Of a stretch of 64,000 nucleotides of DNA, positions 22,863 through 33,444 are shown piece by piece. Source of the DNA: Cladorhizidae sp. MBARI D1340-BT2 (lineage: Eukaryota; Porifera; Demospongiae; Poecilosclerida; Cladorhizidae); the NCBI GenBank assembly GCA_028752905.1, contig JAQNBH010000015.1, forward strand, positions 32,757,529 through 32,821,528. The letters run 5' to 3'. The position numbers were made by a program, and so were the translations under genes. Position 1 is the first letter of the stretch. Each line of letters opens with the position of its first letter. The notes beneath the pieces are model-generated. The model worked only from the letters and a program-made list of their open reading frames with translations. It was not told the DNA's origin and ran no database searches.

Positions 22863-25510
22863 TCAGGTAAGGCATTCCACAGCTTGACAACTCGGTTGAA
22901 ATATATGAAATTTAAGATGGTTGTTGGTGGTTTGTGGAAGTAGACACTTTAGCTTTGAGTGGTTAGAAGACCTGGTATTATAATTTGGAAATTGGACATA
23001 GTCATAGATGTTGAAGTGATCTTGGGGCATTTTGAGGCAATTGATGAGAAATGTGATGTCCAAATGTTCTAGCCATAGATAAAAGATAGATATTAGTCTA
23101 TCCTTGTAATTTAAATGATAATTGTTTAAAACAAACTTGGTTGAGCGGCGCTGAACTTTCTCAAGCGATTTGATGTCCTTAAGCAAGTAAGGACGCCAGA
23201 CTTGACTGCAGTAGGTAAGGCGAGTTCTGACAAGAGATGTATATAAAGTAAGCTTGGTGAGGATAGGGTGGTGAGATGAGATGGCATGACGGATAAAGTA
23301 AAGAGTATTATAGGCTTTGGTAATAATAATGGAGTAATGGTGAGACCATGGAAGGTTATTGGAAAAGTTAATACCAAGGTCCTTGTAGTGGGCTGTGTTA
23401 GTGATCTGTGTTTTATTAAGCAGATAAATATGACTATATTCCTCAGGAGATGTTGAAAACGAGATATGTTTGCATTTTGATGGGTTGAAGGCCAATTTCC
23501 AGTCACTACTCCAGGACTGCAGCGAATCAAGGTCTCTTTGCAAAAGAAGGCGGTCAAAGGGAGTTGAGATAGTATGCAAGCACTTGCAGTCGTCAGCAAA
23601 CATTAAGAGAGATGACTCTGAAACAGATAGTGGAAGATCGTTGACATATTATTATGAATAACAGTGGTCCAAGTATACTTCCTTGGGGGACTTCTGATGT
23701 GACAGGAAGTAGGGAGGAAGACACACCATCAATAGATGTAATTTGACATCTGTTGTTTAAGCAGTTTTTGAGCAATATCCATAGTTAGCCAGTGATACCA
23801 ATGTTCCACAGTTTAATTAGTAGCTCCTTATGGGAAACACTGTCAAAAGCCTTCTGGAAGTCTAAATATAACACATCTGTGGTATGAGTCCTGGAATTAG
23901 TATAGATCAGCATTAGGGTAGTGAGAAGTTGTTGGAGACATGAGCGACCTTTCACAAAGCCAAATTGATTAAGAGAGATGATGGGGAAGACATGGATAAA
24001 AATGACATCGAAAAGGACTTTTTCTAGAACTTTAGAAATAGAGCACAAGAGAGCTATCGGTTGATAGTTGGTAATGTTGGATGGAACTCCAGTCTTTAGA
24101 ATAGGAGTAATGAGGTGGACTTTCCATTCTTGTGGAATCTGGTTAAAATGTATACATTTCTGGAGAAGCAGAGTGATTGATTCATAAAGGGATATCGCAC
24201 AAGATTTTAATAATTTTGGACCAATGTTGTCAATGCCCATAGCTTTTGACATGTCAAGAGAGTTGAGGATGGTAAAGATGTCCTCCTTGCAACACCAGAC
24301 CTCACAAAGTAACGATGGAAAAGGTGTAGGTGAAGAGAAGTTGAATGTCTCTGGACTGAATGAAAGTACTCATTAAATAGTTCAACTCTTTCATATGGGG
24401 AGGAAGCAGACGAGTTATTGGAGAAAACCTGCTGGGGAATATAATTTTTTTTGAGATAGAGTGCAGGTAGCGGAAGGTGGATTTACAGTTGTTAGCCTTA
24501 TTATTCGACTCGTATTTGGTCTGAGCTTTTATCATTAAGTCTTCAAGATTCTGTTCCTCTTCATGTAGTTTTGTTATGTTATGAGAAGTTCGGTTACGGT
24601 TGGCTTGTCTTCTAAGGAGTGAATACGATTGTGATGATGTTGTATGGCTGGGGTGAACCACCTGGGAGGTTGGTAGGCTTTGAGTTTAACCTTGGGTATT
24701 AAGAGTGAACACGCATTGAGAATAATTGACTTGAGGAGTTGCCAGGAGTTGTCTATGTCGTCACTATCAAAACATGAGATGAAGTCAACCTCCAGAAAGT
24801 GATTGTTCAGGCCTTCAAGATCACCCTTACTGAAGTCTAATACATATCTGGTAATTTTCTTGATATGATGGGTTATGTTGGTGTCAAAGGTAATAATGAA
24901 ATGATCCGAGGATAAAGTAGAGCTTTTATTTTCAATAACGATGTTGTTGATGTGATCTTCTATGTTAGTATCTAAGATGCCACCTTTGACATGGGTAGGA
25001 TCAGTAATTACTTGTGTGAAGTTAAAGCAGAAAATCAGATCACATAACATTGTAGATGTGGTGGTAGATGCAGATAGGGTTGACCAGTCAATGTTTGGAG
25101 CATTGAAGTCACCAAGTAGAATGAGTCGCTTGTTGAGTGAAGAGAGGGCTTCTATTGACTGTACAACCTGGGTGAAGTGTTGAAAAGGACAATCAGGAGG
25201 AATGTAAACACAGGAGAAAATGAGATCAGAAGATAAAAGTTTGATAGACACTACATCAATGGAGGAGTAAGATTGAATAAGACGAGAAGGAATCTTTGAT
25301 GAGATACAAATCATGGCTCCGCCACCACGGGAGGGTCTATCTGAACGGTACAATAAGTAGCCTGACGGGAGAATTTCATTATCTTGTATTTTTTCAGTTA
25401 GCCAAGTCCAGTTAGCGCAATTACATCAAGTGAGCGAGAGGAAACGAAAGTTTGGAATTTCTTTAATTTGTTGGTAATGCTACGACAGTTCCAGAAGCAG
25501 CAGTGGAGAT
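22863..25510 (-). pseudogene. LINE ORF2: APE endonuclease and reverse transcriptase, frameshifted
   Basis: N-terminal endonuclease from about 25495: CRSITNKLKKFQTF, then GDFNAPNIDW (about 25110) and SDHFII (about 24905). The reverse transcriptase follows: SNITNYQPIALLCSISKVLE (about 24080), YLDFQKAFDSVSH (about 23850), VPQGSILGPLLFI (about 23690) and the catalytic FADD at 23595-23603. The thumb and C-terminal part (SLVRTRLTYCSQVW) end at the stop near 22863. Frames change near 25410, 24600, 24280, 23780 and 23610. One single-base loss falls in the codon of the catalytic Glu of the conserved TETWL motif (25405-25412). The element is therefore dead. It encoded target nicking and cDNA synthesis. 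Confidence 0.85.
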
Positions 25511-25523
25511 GCCGGCATGGTAG

Positions 25524-26692
25524 TCATTGACCTGCAGGTCCAGGGATTGGGGTGTTGATATTATGTGAAATAGAGTCAGTGAGGCTGGAATGTGGGGTGG
25601 AGGAGACAGGGTTTGAAATAGGAGCAGAAGGATTTGCTATTAGAGGTACAGTGATGCTGGTAGGTTCTACCTCAGTGGCTGGCAGAGCATCCTCAAAAAC
25701 AGCGGTGGAGGACAGAGCAAGTGAGACGTCTCTTGAGAGCTCACTTTTGTCCATAGGCTCTTCTTGTAACTTGTTATTGACAACCCGGGCATGAACTTTG
25801 CCATTCAGGAGAATTGTTGATCTGCAAATCCTAATTTCATTCTTTCCGAAACAAGTCTCAATGAGAGCCCACCTCTCCTTTAGAAGTAGTTTCTGGATTG
25901 ACCTCTCCTGATTTGACAGATCTGGCTTTATAGTAATAGAACTAGTAAGGTTATGTTTTTTCGACAATACGCTCTGTATCTCTAGAGGTCTGGCCAGTCT
26001 AGCCAGGATAGGACGGGGTGTTTTGTTGCTGTCAAACTTGCCAAGTCTTTGGCAGTCAATAACTGAGTGGTTGTTAATATTATCATCTATACTAGAAAGA
26101 ATAGACGTAACAGAACCCACATCACTAAAGGATCGTTGGATCCAGTGGTTGCCCGAGTCACACTCCTCAATACTAAATACAACTAGATTACTTTTACAAT
26201 CTTGTGACTCACTTGGTTTAGTAGACGGCTGTCTGAACTGATCCCTAGGTTTATGCTCCATCAGAGACGTAGAATTTCGGGTTATTTGTGCATAGGTTGC
26301 ACCAGGGACTGCTATACTTGGGTTCTGTTGAGGATCCATGCCAGAAGGTGATGCAGCCATGGACAGAGAGTTCATGACAGAGTTTAATTTGCTCTCGAGC
26401 TCTGAAACAGAACTCTTAAGCTCCAAGACACAATATTTAAGAGCCTCAATCTCATTTTCTTGAGTATACCAAGATGACAGAGTGGACAGCAAAACTTGCT
26501 GGATGATTTAGACACTCTGGCAAAAACAGCTTTGCTTAACCCAGCACAACGTCTGTGCAACCAATGACCACAAGAGCCCTCACAGAGGATAGATCCTTCT
26601 CCTTTTCTACTTACAGAGTACTCAGCAATAGCTTCTTCACAGATTGGACAGATTTCCACCTTGGTAGTGGCTGTATGCTTCTTGGGAGGCAT
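25524..26692 (-). pseudogene. LINE ORF1 with PHD-type zinc finger and coiled coil
   Basis: From ATG at 26692: basic start (MPPKKH), then a PHD-like finger (CPICEEA, CEGSCGHWLHRRC, FCCPLC, residues 15-67). A frameshift near 26490 leads into a coiled coil (LKYCVLELKSSVSELESKLN) and a nucleic-acid-binding region resembling the RRM-like part of LINE ORF1 proteins (DCQRLGKFDSNKTPRPILAR, about 25975-26040). It ends in a Ser/Pro-rich tail. Such ORF1 proteins bind the element RNA. Only one frameshift is visible, so it is less decayed than ORF2. Confidence 0.8.
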
Positions 26693-26818
26693 TCCTAACT
26701 ATAAATCTAACAAAATTGTTCAGCTGTTTCTCACTGGCGTCGCTGTATTTACTGACAAGCTAGTTGAGGGTGGAATGAGAAACTGGGACCTCCACAGTTT
26801 AGCGGAACAAAACAACAA

Positions 26819-28370
26819 GAAACACTCCAACATGGGGACTTGTTTGTCGCTACACCTGCTCCTGATGAGTCTCTAGACCCAATCTTTGATTTAGACTCAA
26901 GTGTGCTCTCAGACAGTCACCATCAGAGAGAACGTTTTTATGAGGAATGCTAGATCGAGATAATGTGGTATTTTTGTTGTGTGCCAGCTGAAGAACCTTC
27001 TGGGATAGGGTGAAACAGAAGCTGCAGAGTTAACTAGCATTATGATTAGAAAGTCAGATGGGAGTGGATGAAAAGGTTTATTGAGATCGATTGTTATTTA
27101 CCTGAGAGCACACAAGGAAAGTACCGGAGAACTGGAGTACTTCGGAGAGAAGAGGAGCTTAACAGGAAAGCAACTGACTATGTGTGGTCACATACTGTCA
27201 TCAACGGGTGTCCTGACCTCACAACAGCAAGTTTCTGCCAATGGATCAATGAGAAACTGTTGCTAAATTCAACCCTCACACCTGGTTTTCCTCATTGAGT
27301 CTCTGTTGTAGAGACTGCACGCTGCAGGCTGCATGAGCTGGGTTTCTCCGTCGTAGAATCTCACAAAGGAACTTTTGTGAATGGCCATGAGAGAGATGAT
27401 GTAGTCCAGTACCATGGCAAGTTTCTTCATAAAATGGCAGGCCTAGGTTTCATCAACAGATCCAATGCTCCTATTGAGGAAGCAAGATCTGCCTTTCCAT
27501 CGGATCTGGATGGTCCCTCGCCAGGTGTGCTTGCTAAGAGAGTTGTTTTCATGCATGATTAGTCCATATATCATGTAAATGAAGATCAGCCTACTTTTTG
27601 GGAAGATAAGAATACCAATGTATTGAAATAAAAATGTACAGGAGCAGTAATTATGGTTTCAGATTTTGTGGAGGAAAGAGAAGGCTATTTAAGGCTTACA
27701 TATGAGCAGTATCAAGAGGCAAAGAAACATGACCCAAGTATTGCCTTTCAGGCTCGTCAGTTTCTGGAATATGGGAGAGACAAGGAAGGGCACTGGACTA
27801 GTCAGAAGTTCATGAAGCAAATGGAGTTGGCAGTAAAAATAGCTGATTACAAAAGTGAGGCATGGCAGTATTTTTTGGTCTTTGACCATTCAAGTTGTCT
27901 CACTTGTGTATATACCAGAAGATGCCTTAGATGTTAACTATATGAACGTCAACCCAGGGAGTACACAAAGAATCATGAGAGATTGCTAGTGGAATGGGAA
28001 GCCTCAGGCAATGAGTTTTAATATAGGTGTTCAGAAAGGAATGAGGCAAGTTCTTGTGTAAACACAAATGTGATGGCGGCTGCTGAAATGAAGGAATGTT
28101 TAGCATCTTTCCCAGATTTGAAAAATCAGAAGTCTAAAGTTGAGATCTTCCTTGAATCGATAGGACATGTGGGATACTTTTTACCCAAATATCATTGTGA
28201 ATTGAACCCAATCGAACGTGTGTGGGCTCAATCCAAACAATATACAAAAGCATACTGCAAATACACACTCCATAGTTTACGTGACAATATACCCAAAGGC
28301 TTGGATTCGGTGACTACTGAAAACAGAAATATTTCAAAAAGGCCAGAGAATACATGTTTGCTTATCTAGA
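26819..28370 (+). pseudogene. DDE transposase, main coding part (copy 1)
   Basis: Resumes after the LINE with an acidic segment (FDLDSSVLSDS), then the helix-turn-helix-like part (27068-27298), ESHKGTFVNGHERDDVVQYH (about 27357-27416), FMHD followed by a TAG stop at 27560-27562 (FMHDES in copy 2), GYLRLTYEQYQEAKKHDPS (27683-27739), FDHSS (27880-27895) and FLPKYHCELNPIERVWAQSK (28178-28237). These are signature blocks of a DDE family of the Tc1/mariner group, found in invertebrates and fungi. Stops and shifts near 27297, 27560, 27630, 27905 and 28020 show it is dead. Confidence 0.8.
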
Positions 28371-28902
28371 AGGCATTCCTATTGGATCAGAGATGGAAAC
28401 TCATGTACAAATGTACAAACAAGAAGTTTGAATACATGGATGGATTTCCGTAATATTTTTCCGAAAATGTGTAAATCACAATATTATTTTCTTTTCTTAT
28501 CTTAAAGCATTATGTATACCAAATATGAAACTTCAATAAATGAATATACAAATAAATTGTTTCATAAAATAGCAAATAAATTCTCAATTTTCTAAAATAT
28601 GAAGTCAACCAAAAAAATTGTCATCACATAATTTTCTTCTATATTCAACAAACCTGAGAAAAACCTACGAGAAAAAACGAAAAAAGTTAATAATGTCAAG
28701 TTGTAGATTGAAAAAAATTATTGGTTATCTACAAAAATTCAGTCCTTTTGGTTCAAAGGTCGTTACCATGGTAACATCCCTTTTTTATGAACGTGTGCCC
28801 TAGTGTACATTAATATGGTAATAATAGTTTTCTTCTAAACATTGTTCATAAAGCAAATATATTTAATTGCCATTTTTTTACATTCATGCCCTGTTGCACT
28901 AT

Positions 28903-29168
28903 AGACCTTCAACTCAATCCTGTAATGTTCCTGATGGGCCAGTGAGTTGTAGCTGCTATGCCTTATGCAACTCCCTCATGTCAATTGAACCCCACTACGA
29001 ATCCTAATTTCATAACATTTTTTTTTTAAGATATCCTACAAAACAGCTCAGTTGATCTTCTGCTTTGTCTTACTTTATTACTACCCTAACCAATGACAAG
29101 ATTAGTCTCCACCAACTAGTTATTCTGCAACTCTCCATAACCCTGAAAACGAGAAGCAATCCATCATA
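28903..29168 (+). repeat. LINE-like repeat, left part (block B, truncated)
   Basis: Collinear with 530-810 and 60705-60990. Homology stops at AGCAATCCATCATATG where the RLE retrotransposon begins. The block resumes only at about 35280, so about 1.1 kb present in block C (60990-62080) is missing here. Confidence 0.65.
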
Positions 29169-29397
29169 TGTGACACGATCTGCGAAAACGTGCCTTATGA
29201 CCTTTTTTTTTGTTTTCATTTTATTGTTTTATGTGAAAGAGCTATAAAAAATACTTATAAAAATCTTGAAGTGACTTAGTAAAACATTATGACTTGGAAG
29301 TTACAGGGGCTTTTCTTTCATCCCATCAGGGACGCCTCGAACAAAATTCAATCAATTGAGATGTCAATTATCGTAGTTTAGGTCCACTTGGTTTGTG

Positions 29398-32300
29398 ATG
29401 GTCTACTGCCGCTGCAACCGCTCTGGGAGGTGCAAGAATTGTTCTTGCGTGAAGGCTGGTAAGGTCTGCTCAGAGTGTCTTCCTAGGAAATTGGGAAACT
29501 GCGCCAATACTTCATGCTCCCTAATTAGTGCCCACCAGGTTGCAGTTCATCTTCCTGCTCCTTCAATATCTGGCCTACCATTGGACACTACAAGTCAACC
29601 TTGCCAGTCTGCTACTCAGCCTCCCCCTACTCCTTTCCTGCCATCTGCAACCCTGCCACCTACTCAATCCAACCGACCACCTGCAAGCTCGCTTTCAAAT
29701 CATCACCCCATCCATTCAGCTATTCATCCTACCCCTACCTCCATCCAAACACCCTACTCCGTTAGCAACCTCTTACTCCCTTCCCTAGATTCTATCCTCC
29801 ATGTGCCTAAGGGTTGAATGGGCTCGCTTACTGAGTGACTCCCTCTCTTTGATCAGTGAGAATACCACAGATTTAAATGCCAGGAATAAGTTTTTAATGC
29901 TTCCCAGATGTATCTTGTCTAGCCCGATTAAAGGAGGTCGCAGTCATTGGCGTGAAACTCTAAAGCTAGTGAGATTACGTATCCAGAAATGGCGCCATGG
30001 TGACATCCTGGATTTGTGGGCTAAAGTTGTGGATGATGCGACCTGCCGGTCCAAGTTGCTGAAGAGGAGGGGTAAGAATTTACCACCAAATCATATTAGG
30101 AAGACAAATGCTAGACGTGCTCGGCAGGCTGTGAAAGATGGGCAATTTAGGAAAGCTATTCAGGCTCTTTCCTCGGGCGGTCTCGCGCCTGCCTCACCTG
30201 AAGTTTTGGATGAGATGCTTGCCAAACACCCGCAGTCCCCTCTACCCCCGATTCCACCGTCCCAGTGTCCCCCATCACCGACCTTCAATGACGCACATGT
30301 TTTAAAGGCTTTGAAATCATTCCCTGGGGGTTCTGCTCCTGGTCCCTCCAACCTCAGAGCCACACACCTCAAAGAGGCTGTTCTGTGCCCTTCGCCTGTT
30401 CATGCGGCTCAAGCCCTCCAGGCACTCACTAGTGTCGTGAACTCCCTGGCTGCGGGTAAGGTCCCCCCCGAGGTTGTGTCCCATCTGTGTGGTGCCACCC
30501 TTCTGGCTAGCAAGAAAAAAGGTGGTGGTCACCGTCCTATTGCTGTGGGGGAGGTGCTACGCCGCCTCACTTCCAAATGCCTGTCACGCTTTGCGCAGGT
30601 AGAGGCTTTCAACATCCTCACTCCATTGCAGCTGGGTGTGGGTGTCAAGGTGGGATGTGAGGCTATTGTCCACTCTGTGGCCAATACCTTAGAAGACCCT
30701 TCCATCCCCTCCAATGAGTGCTGGACACTCCTCCTAGATTTTAAGAACGCCTTCAACAACATCTCTAGAGGAGCAATGTTCGAACAGATTAGAGCCCATA
30801 TTCCATCCCTGTCTGCATGGTTTGAGTGTTGCTATGGCGCCCAGCCCATCCTCCACCTTGGAGAAGGGATTATCAGAAGCTGCAATGGCATCCAGCAAGG
30901 TGACCCTTTGGGTCCCTCGGGGTTTGCCCTAACGTTGCACCCTGTGGTGGAGAGGATCAAGAGGGAGGTACCCACTCTCCAGATCAATGCGTGGTACCTG
31001 GATGATGGAACTTTGTGTGGTTCTCCCTCTGATCTTGCCAAGGCCCTGGAGATCGTTGAAGAGGAGGGTTCCTCCAGAGATCTCTACTTAAATCGTGCAA
31101 AATCTCTCCTCTACATTCCTGCCAATGACGACTCCTCGGGCAACCCACTTCCATCTGAGATACCCATCACAAGAGAAGGTTTTGTCCTCCTGGGCAGCCC
31201 AATCGGGCCCCCCTCATTCTGCGAAGCCACGATGAGGAAGCGGGTGGAGAAAGTAATGGAGATACTGTCAAAATTACCGGACTTGGAGGACGCTCAGATG
31301 GAATCAGCTTTACTACGGTCCTGTCTCGCTCTCCCTAAGATATCCTTCTCGCTTCGTACCTGCCCTCCTCAGCATATAGTGGATGCCTGTACTCTCTTTG
31401 ATGACAACATGCGGGAAGCTGTATCAGATCTGGTTGGGGGGCCTCTTTCAGATTGGGCGCGGTTAAAGGCTTCCCTACCCAGCTCTCGCGGCGGTCTTGA
31501 CATTAGAAGGGCTTCCCAGCATGCTCCAGCGGCCTATATAGGTTCCCTGGAGCAGTCAAAAGGTCTGGTGGCTAGGATCCTTGGCCGCGAACCAGTCAAT
31601 TTTCATCAAACCATCTCTGTTGAGGCTCTTGCGGACGCAGCTGGGAGGCCAGACTGGACATCATTAGAAGAGCTAGACATCCCTCACAGACAGAAGCCTC
31701 TGTCACGCTCCATAGATGACTGCTGCTTCCGGTTGCTACTTGAGTCCGCCCTTGATCAGAGGTCGACAGCCCTTGCTCTCTCATCTTCTCTCCCCCATGC
31801 GGGCGATTGGCTCAACGCCATCCCCTCCAGCTCTCTGGGCCTACACATTCAGGACAGGGATTTCCGTCTCTGTCTGGTGTATTGGCTAGGGCTGCGAATG
31901 ATGAATGAGGACTCTCCCTGTCCTGTTTGCCACAGAATGGCTGATGCGTTTGGGGATCATTAAGTTGGTTGTGGGGGGAATGGAGACAGGATTCATAGAC
32001 ATGACTCCATTCGTGACGCACTTTTTTCGGCAGCACAGTCTGCTGCTCTAGCGCCACGGAGGGAGGCTCCATCCATGATACCTGGCTCCAGCAGTCGTCC
32101 AGCTGATGTCTACCTCCCTAACTGGACACGTGGCCAGCCGGCTGCACTGGATGTGACTGTTATTTCACCTATGCAACAGCAGACCATCGCAGGAGCAGCG
32201 AAAACCCCTGGATATGCACTCAGGGTAGGTGAAGACCGAAAAATGAGGATTCAGAGGAGTGCCACTCTGCAGGCATCCATTTCACTCCCCTGGTGGTGGA

Positions 32301-32502
32301 AGCTCTGGGAGGCTGGTGTGAGGAGGCTATTGTCACCATCAAAAGAATAGGTGGCCTGCAGGGACAGCGCCTTGGCATTGACCCCGTTGATAGCACCCGC
32401 CACTTATTTCAACGCTTGGCCATCGCCCTTTGGAGAGGAAACGCTTCACTGTGGGTCCAGAGGCAACCCATTCGCCTGGCAGAGGTAGATGGTGTAGTCT
32501 AA
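29398..32502 (+). pseudogene. RLE retrotransposon polyprotein (CXC-like, RT, CCHC, PD-(D/E)XK), three lesions
   Basis: N-terminus: cysteine-rich CRCNRSGRCKNCSC...CSECL (codons 4-30), resembling tesmin/TSO1 CXC motifs, then a Pro/Ser/Thr-rich linker. A frameshift at about 29800 leads to the reverse transcriptase: LLLDFKNAFNNIS with catalytic D at 30737, IQQGDPLGPS, and YLDD with the Asp pair at 31001-31006. It continues to the zinc-knuckle-like CPVC...GDH. An in-frame TAA follows GDH (31960-31963); the same frame then continues GCGGNGDRIHRHDSIRDALF to the endonuclease motif RPADVYLPNW (32096) and ALDVTV (Asp at 32150). A second frameshift near 32240-32280 leads to the tail ending VDGVV. All catalytic residues are present, so only three small lesions silence it. 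Confidence 0.85.
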
Positions 32503-32598
32503 TTAACTGAACTGTTTTCCATGACCCATCCCTGCAGAGGTGGATGGAGATGTTTAATCTGTATTATTATTTAATTTTCCGATAAGGATCGTTGCACT

Positions 32599-32613
32599 AA
32601 AAAAAAAAAAAAA
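32599..32613 (+). repeat. poly-A tail of the RLE retrotransposon
   Basis: A run of about 15 A following GTTGCACT, about 95 bp after the stop. It marks the 3' end of the element. Confidence 0.8.
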
Positions 32614-33444
32614 ATTAACTTCCGTATACTTCCGCGCGTATTCAATGACGTCATAATTAAAAAATTGGGAAAGACGGATGTTTTGGTGCAAGTTTACTTC
32701 GAGCGCTTCGGGTGAAAGCGCTACTCAAACGACTGCTAAAGTGAGGAGAAGAGTCTTGAAACTCTACATGTAGCTGAAGTAAGTCTTAGTATGCATAGCT
32801 AGATAGCTACTAGCTGTGGTCGTAACTTAAAAAAAAAATAACAAGAAAAACAAGGCTAACCTGTATTTTTTCCTAGGTTGCTATAAGCTTTGGGGTAGAG
32901 ACTAGCATCTATAGCTTACATGATTGTCATTGGTTAGTAACTAGCAAAAGCAACTAGCTAGAAAAATAGCTAGCTAGTCCTCTAGCAGCAAGCAACTGGT
33001 CATCTAACTAGAAAATTAGCTAGCAAGCAGTCTAGCAATAACTACTAGCTATAAGGCAGGTGGCAGTTAATTCGTAGGTACTAAATAGGTATACACTGAA
33101 CATGGCCATGTAAAGCTTTTATTTGAATAATAAAGTCAGTGTATTATACGATGATCTTCATAACCCCCATTCCCATCATGTCCACAATCCTCAGTATGGT
33201 GACCTTCATCCTCCATGTGGCAGCCCCAATCTTCCTCCAAGCTTGCTAATGTATGTTGTGATTGTAATGTCCATGTGATTGTAATTATAAGAATTGTATT
33301 TTGTATGTCTTCTTACTGCAACATTCCAACTCATCAAAATTCTCTTCATCAAGCTCATCATCAAGAGTGGGGAGAGTGAAGTAGTCTGCAACAACCTCCA
33401 TCACAGATGCCATCCAGTTTCACGACCCGATTCTGTCTGTCTGA
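32614..33444. other. unique stretch between two transposons
   Basis: No copy of this part was seen elsewhere in the window. It contains a TGACGTCA site at about 32646-32653, a GTAAG donor-like site near 32779, many TAGCTAG words (32800-33060), and on the minus strand an open acidic frame at about 33310-33420 reading MEVVADYFTLPTLDDELDEE and ending at a TTGCAGTAAG donor-like site. It could be the remnant of a promoter and short exons, or the end of another element. I do not recognise it. Confidence 0.4.

Larger units (their letters stand above)
22539..26818 (-). mobile_element. APE-type non-LTR retrotransposon (CR1/L2-like) nested in the DDE transposon
   Basis: Reverse orientation. The 5' end is near 26818 and the 3' end at 22539, with a 3'-terminal microsatellite. 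It codes ORF1 (25524-26692) and ORF2 (22863-25510). The element lies exactly between AAGAGCCAGCTTTT and GAAACACTCCAAC, which are contiguous in copy 2 (58575-58608). Microsatellite-type 3' ends and a PHD-containing ORF1 fit the CR1/L2 group; the clade is inference. No clear target duplication was found. Confidence 0.85.
22151..28899 (+). mobile_element. Tc1/mariner-like DDE transposon, copy 1, split by a LINE
   Basis: The left terminal inverted repeat begins GTGCAACAGGGCATCTACTT at 22151, preceded by TA (22149-22150). The right end reads CATGCCCTGTTGCAC to 28899, followed by TA (28900-28901) and is partly eroded. A TA target duplication fits the IS630/Tc1/mariner group. The interior matches 58334-60700, except that a 4.3-kb LINE is inserted in the first coding segment. 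The unoccupied target is seen at 19700-19740. Confidence 0.8.
29169..32613 (+). mobile_element. RLE-type (R2-like) non-LTR retrotransposon with CXC-like motif
   Basis: A GC-richer insert of about 3.4 kb: 5' leader (29169-29397), coding region (29398-32502), short 3' UTR and a poly-A run at 32599-32613. Its base composition and codon use stand out from the AT-rich surroundings. The coding order (cysteine motif, reverse transcriptase, zinc knuckle, restriction-like endonuclease) is that of RLE-class elements. It is nearly full length with few lesions, hence probably the youngest element in the window. No target duplication was found. Confidence 0.85.

Noticed and set aside
30160..30532. Minus-strand frames across the RLE retrotransposon
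   Set aside because: They are shadows in a GC-richer coding region on the opposite strand.
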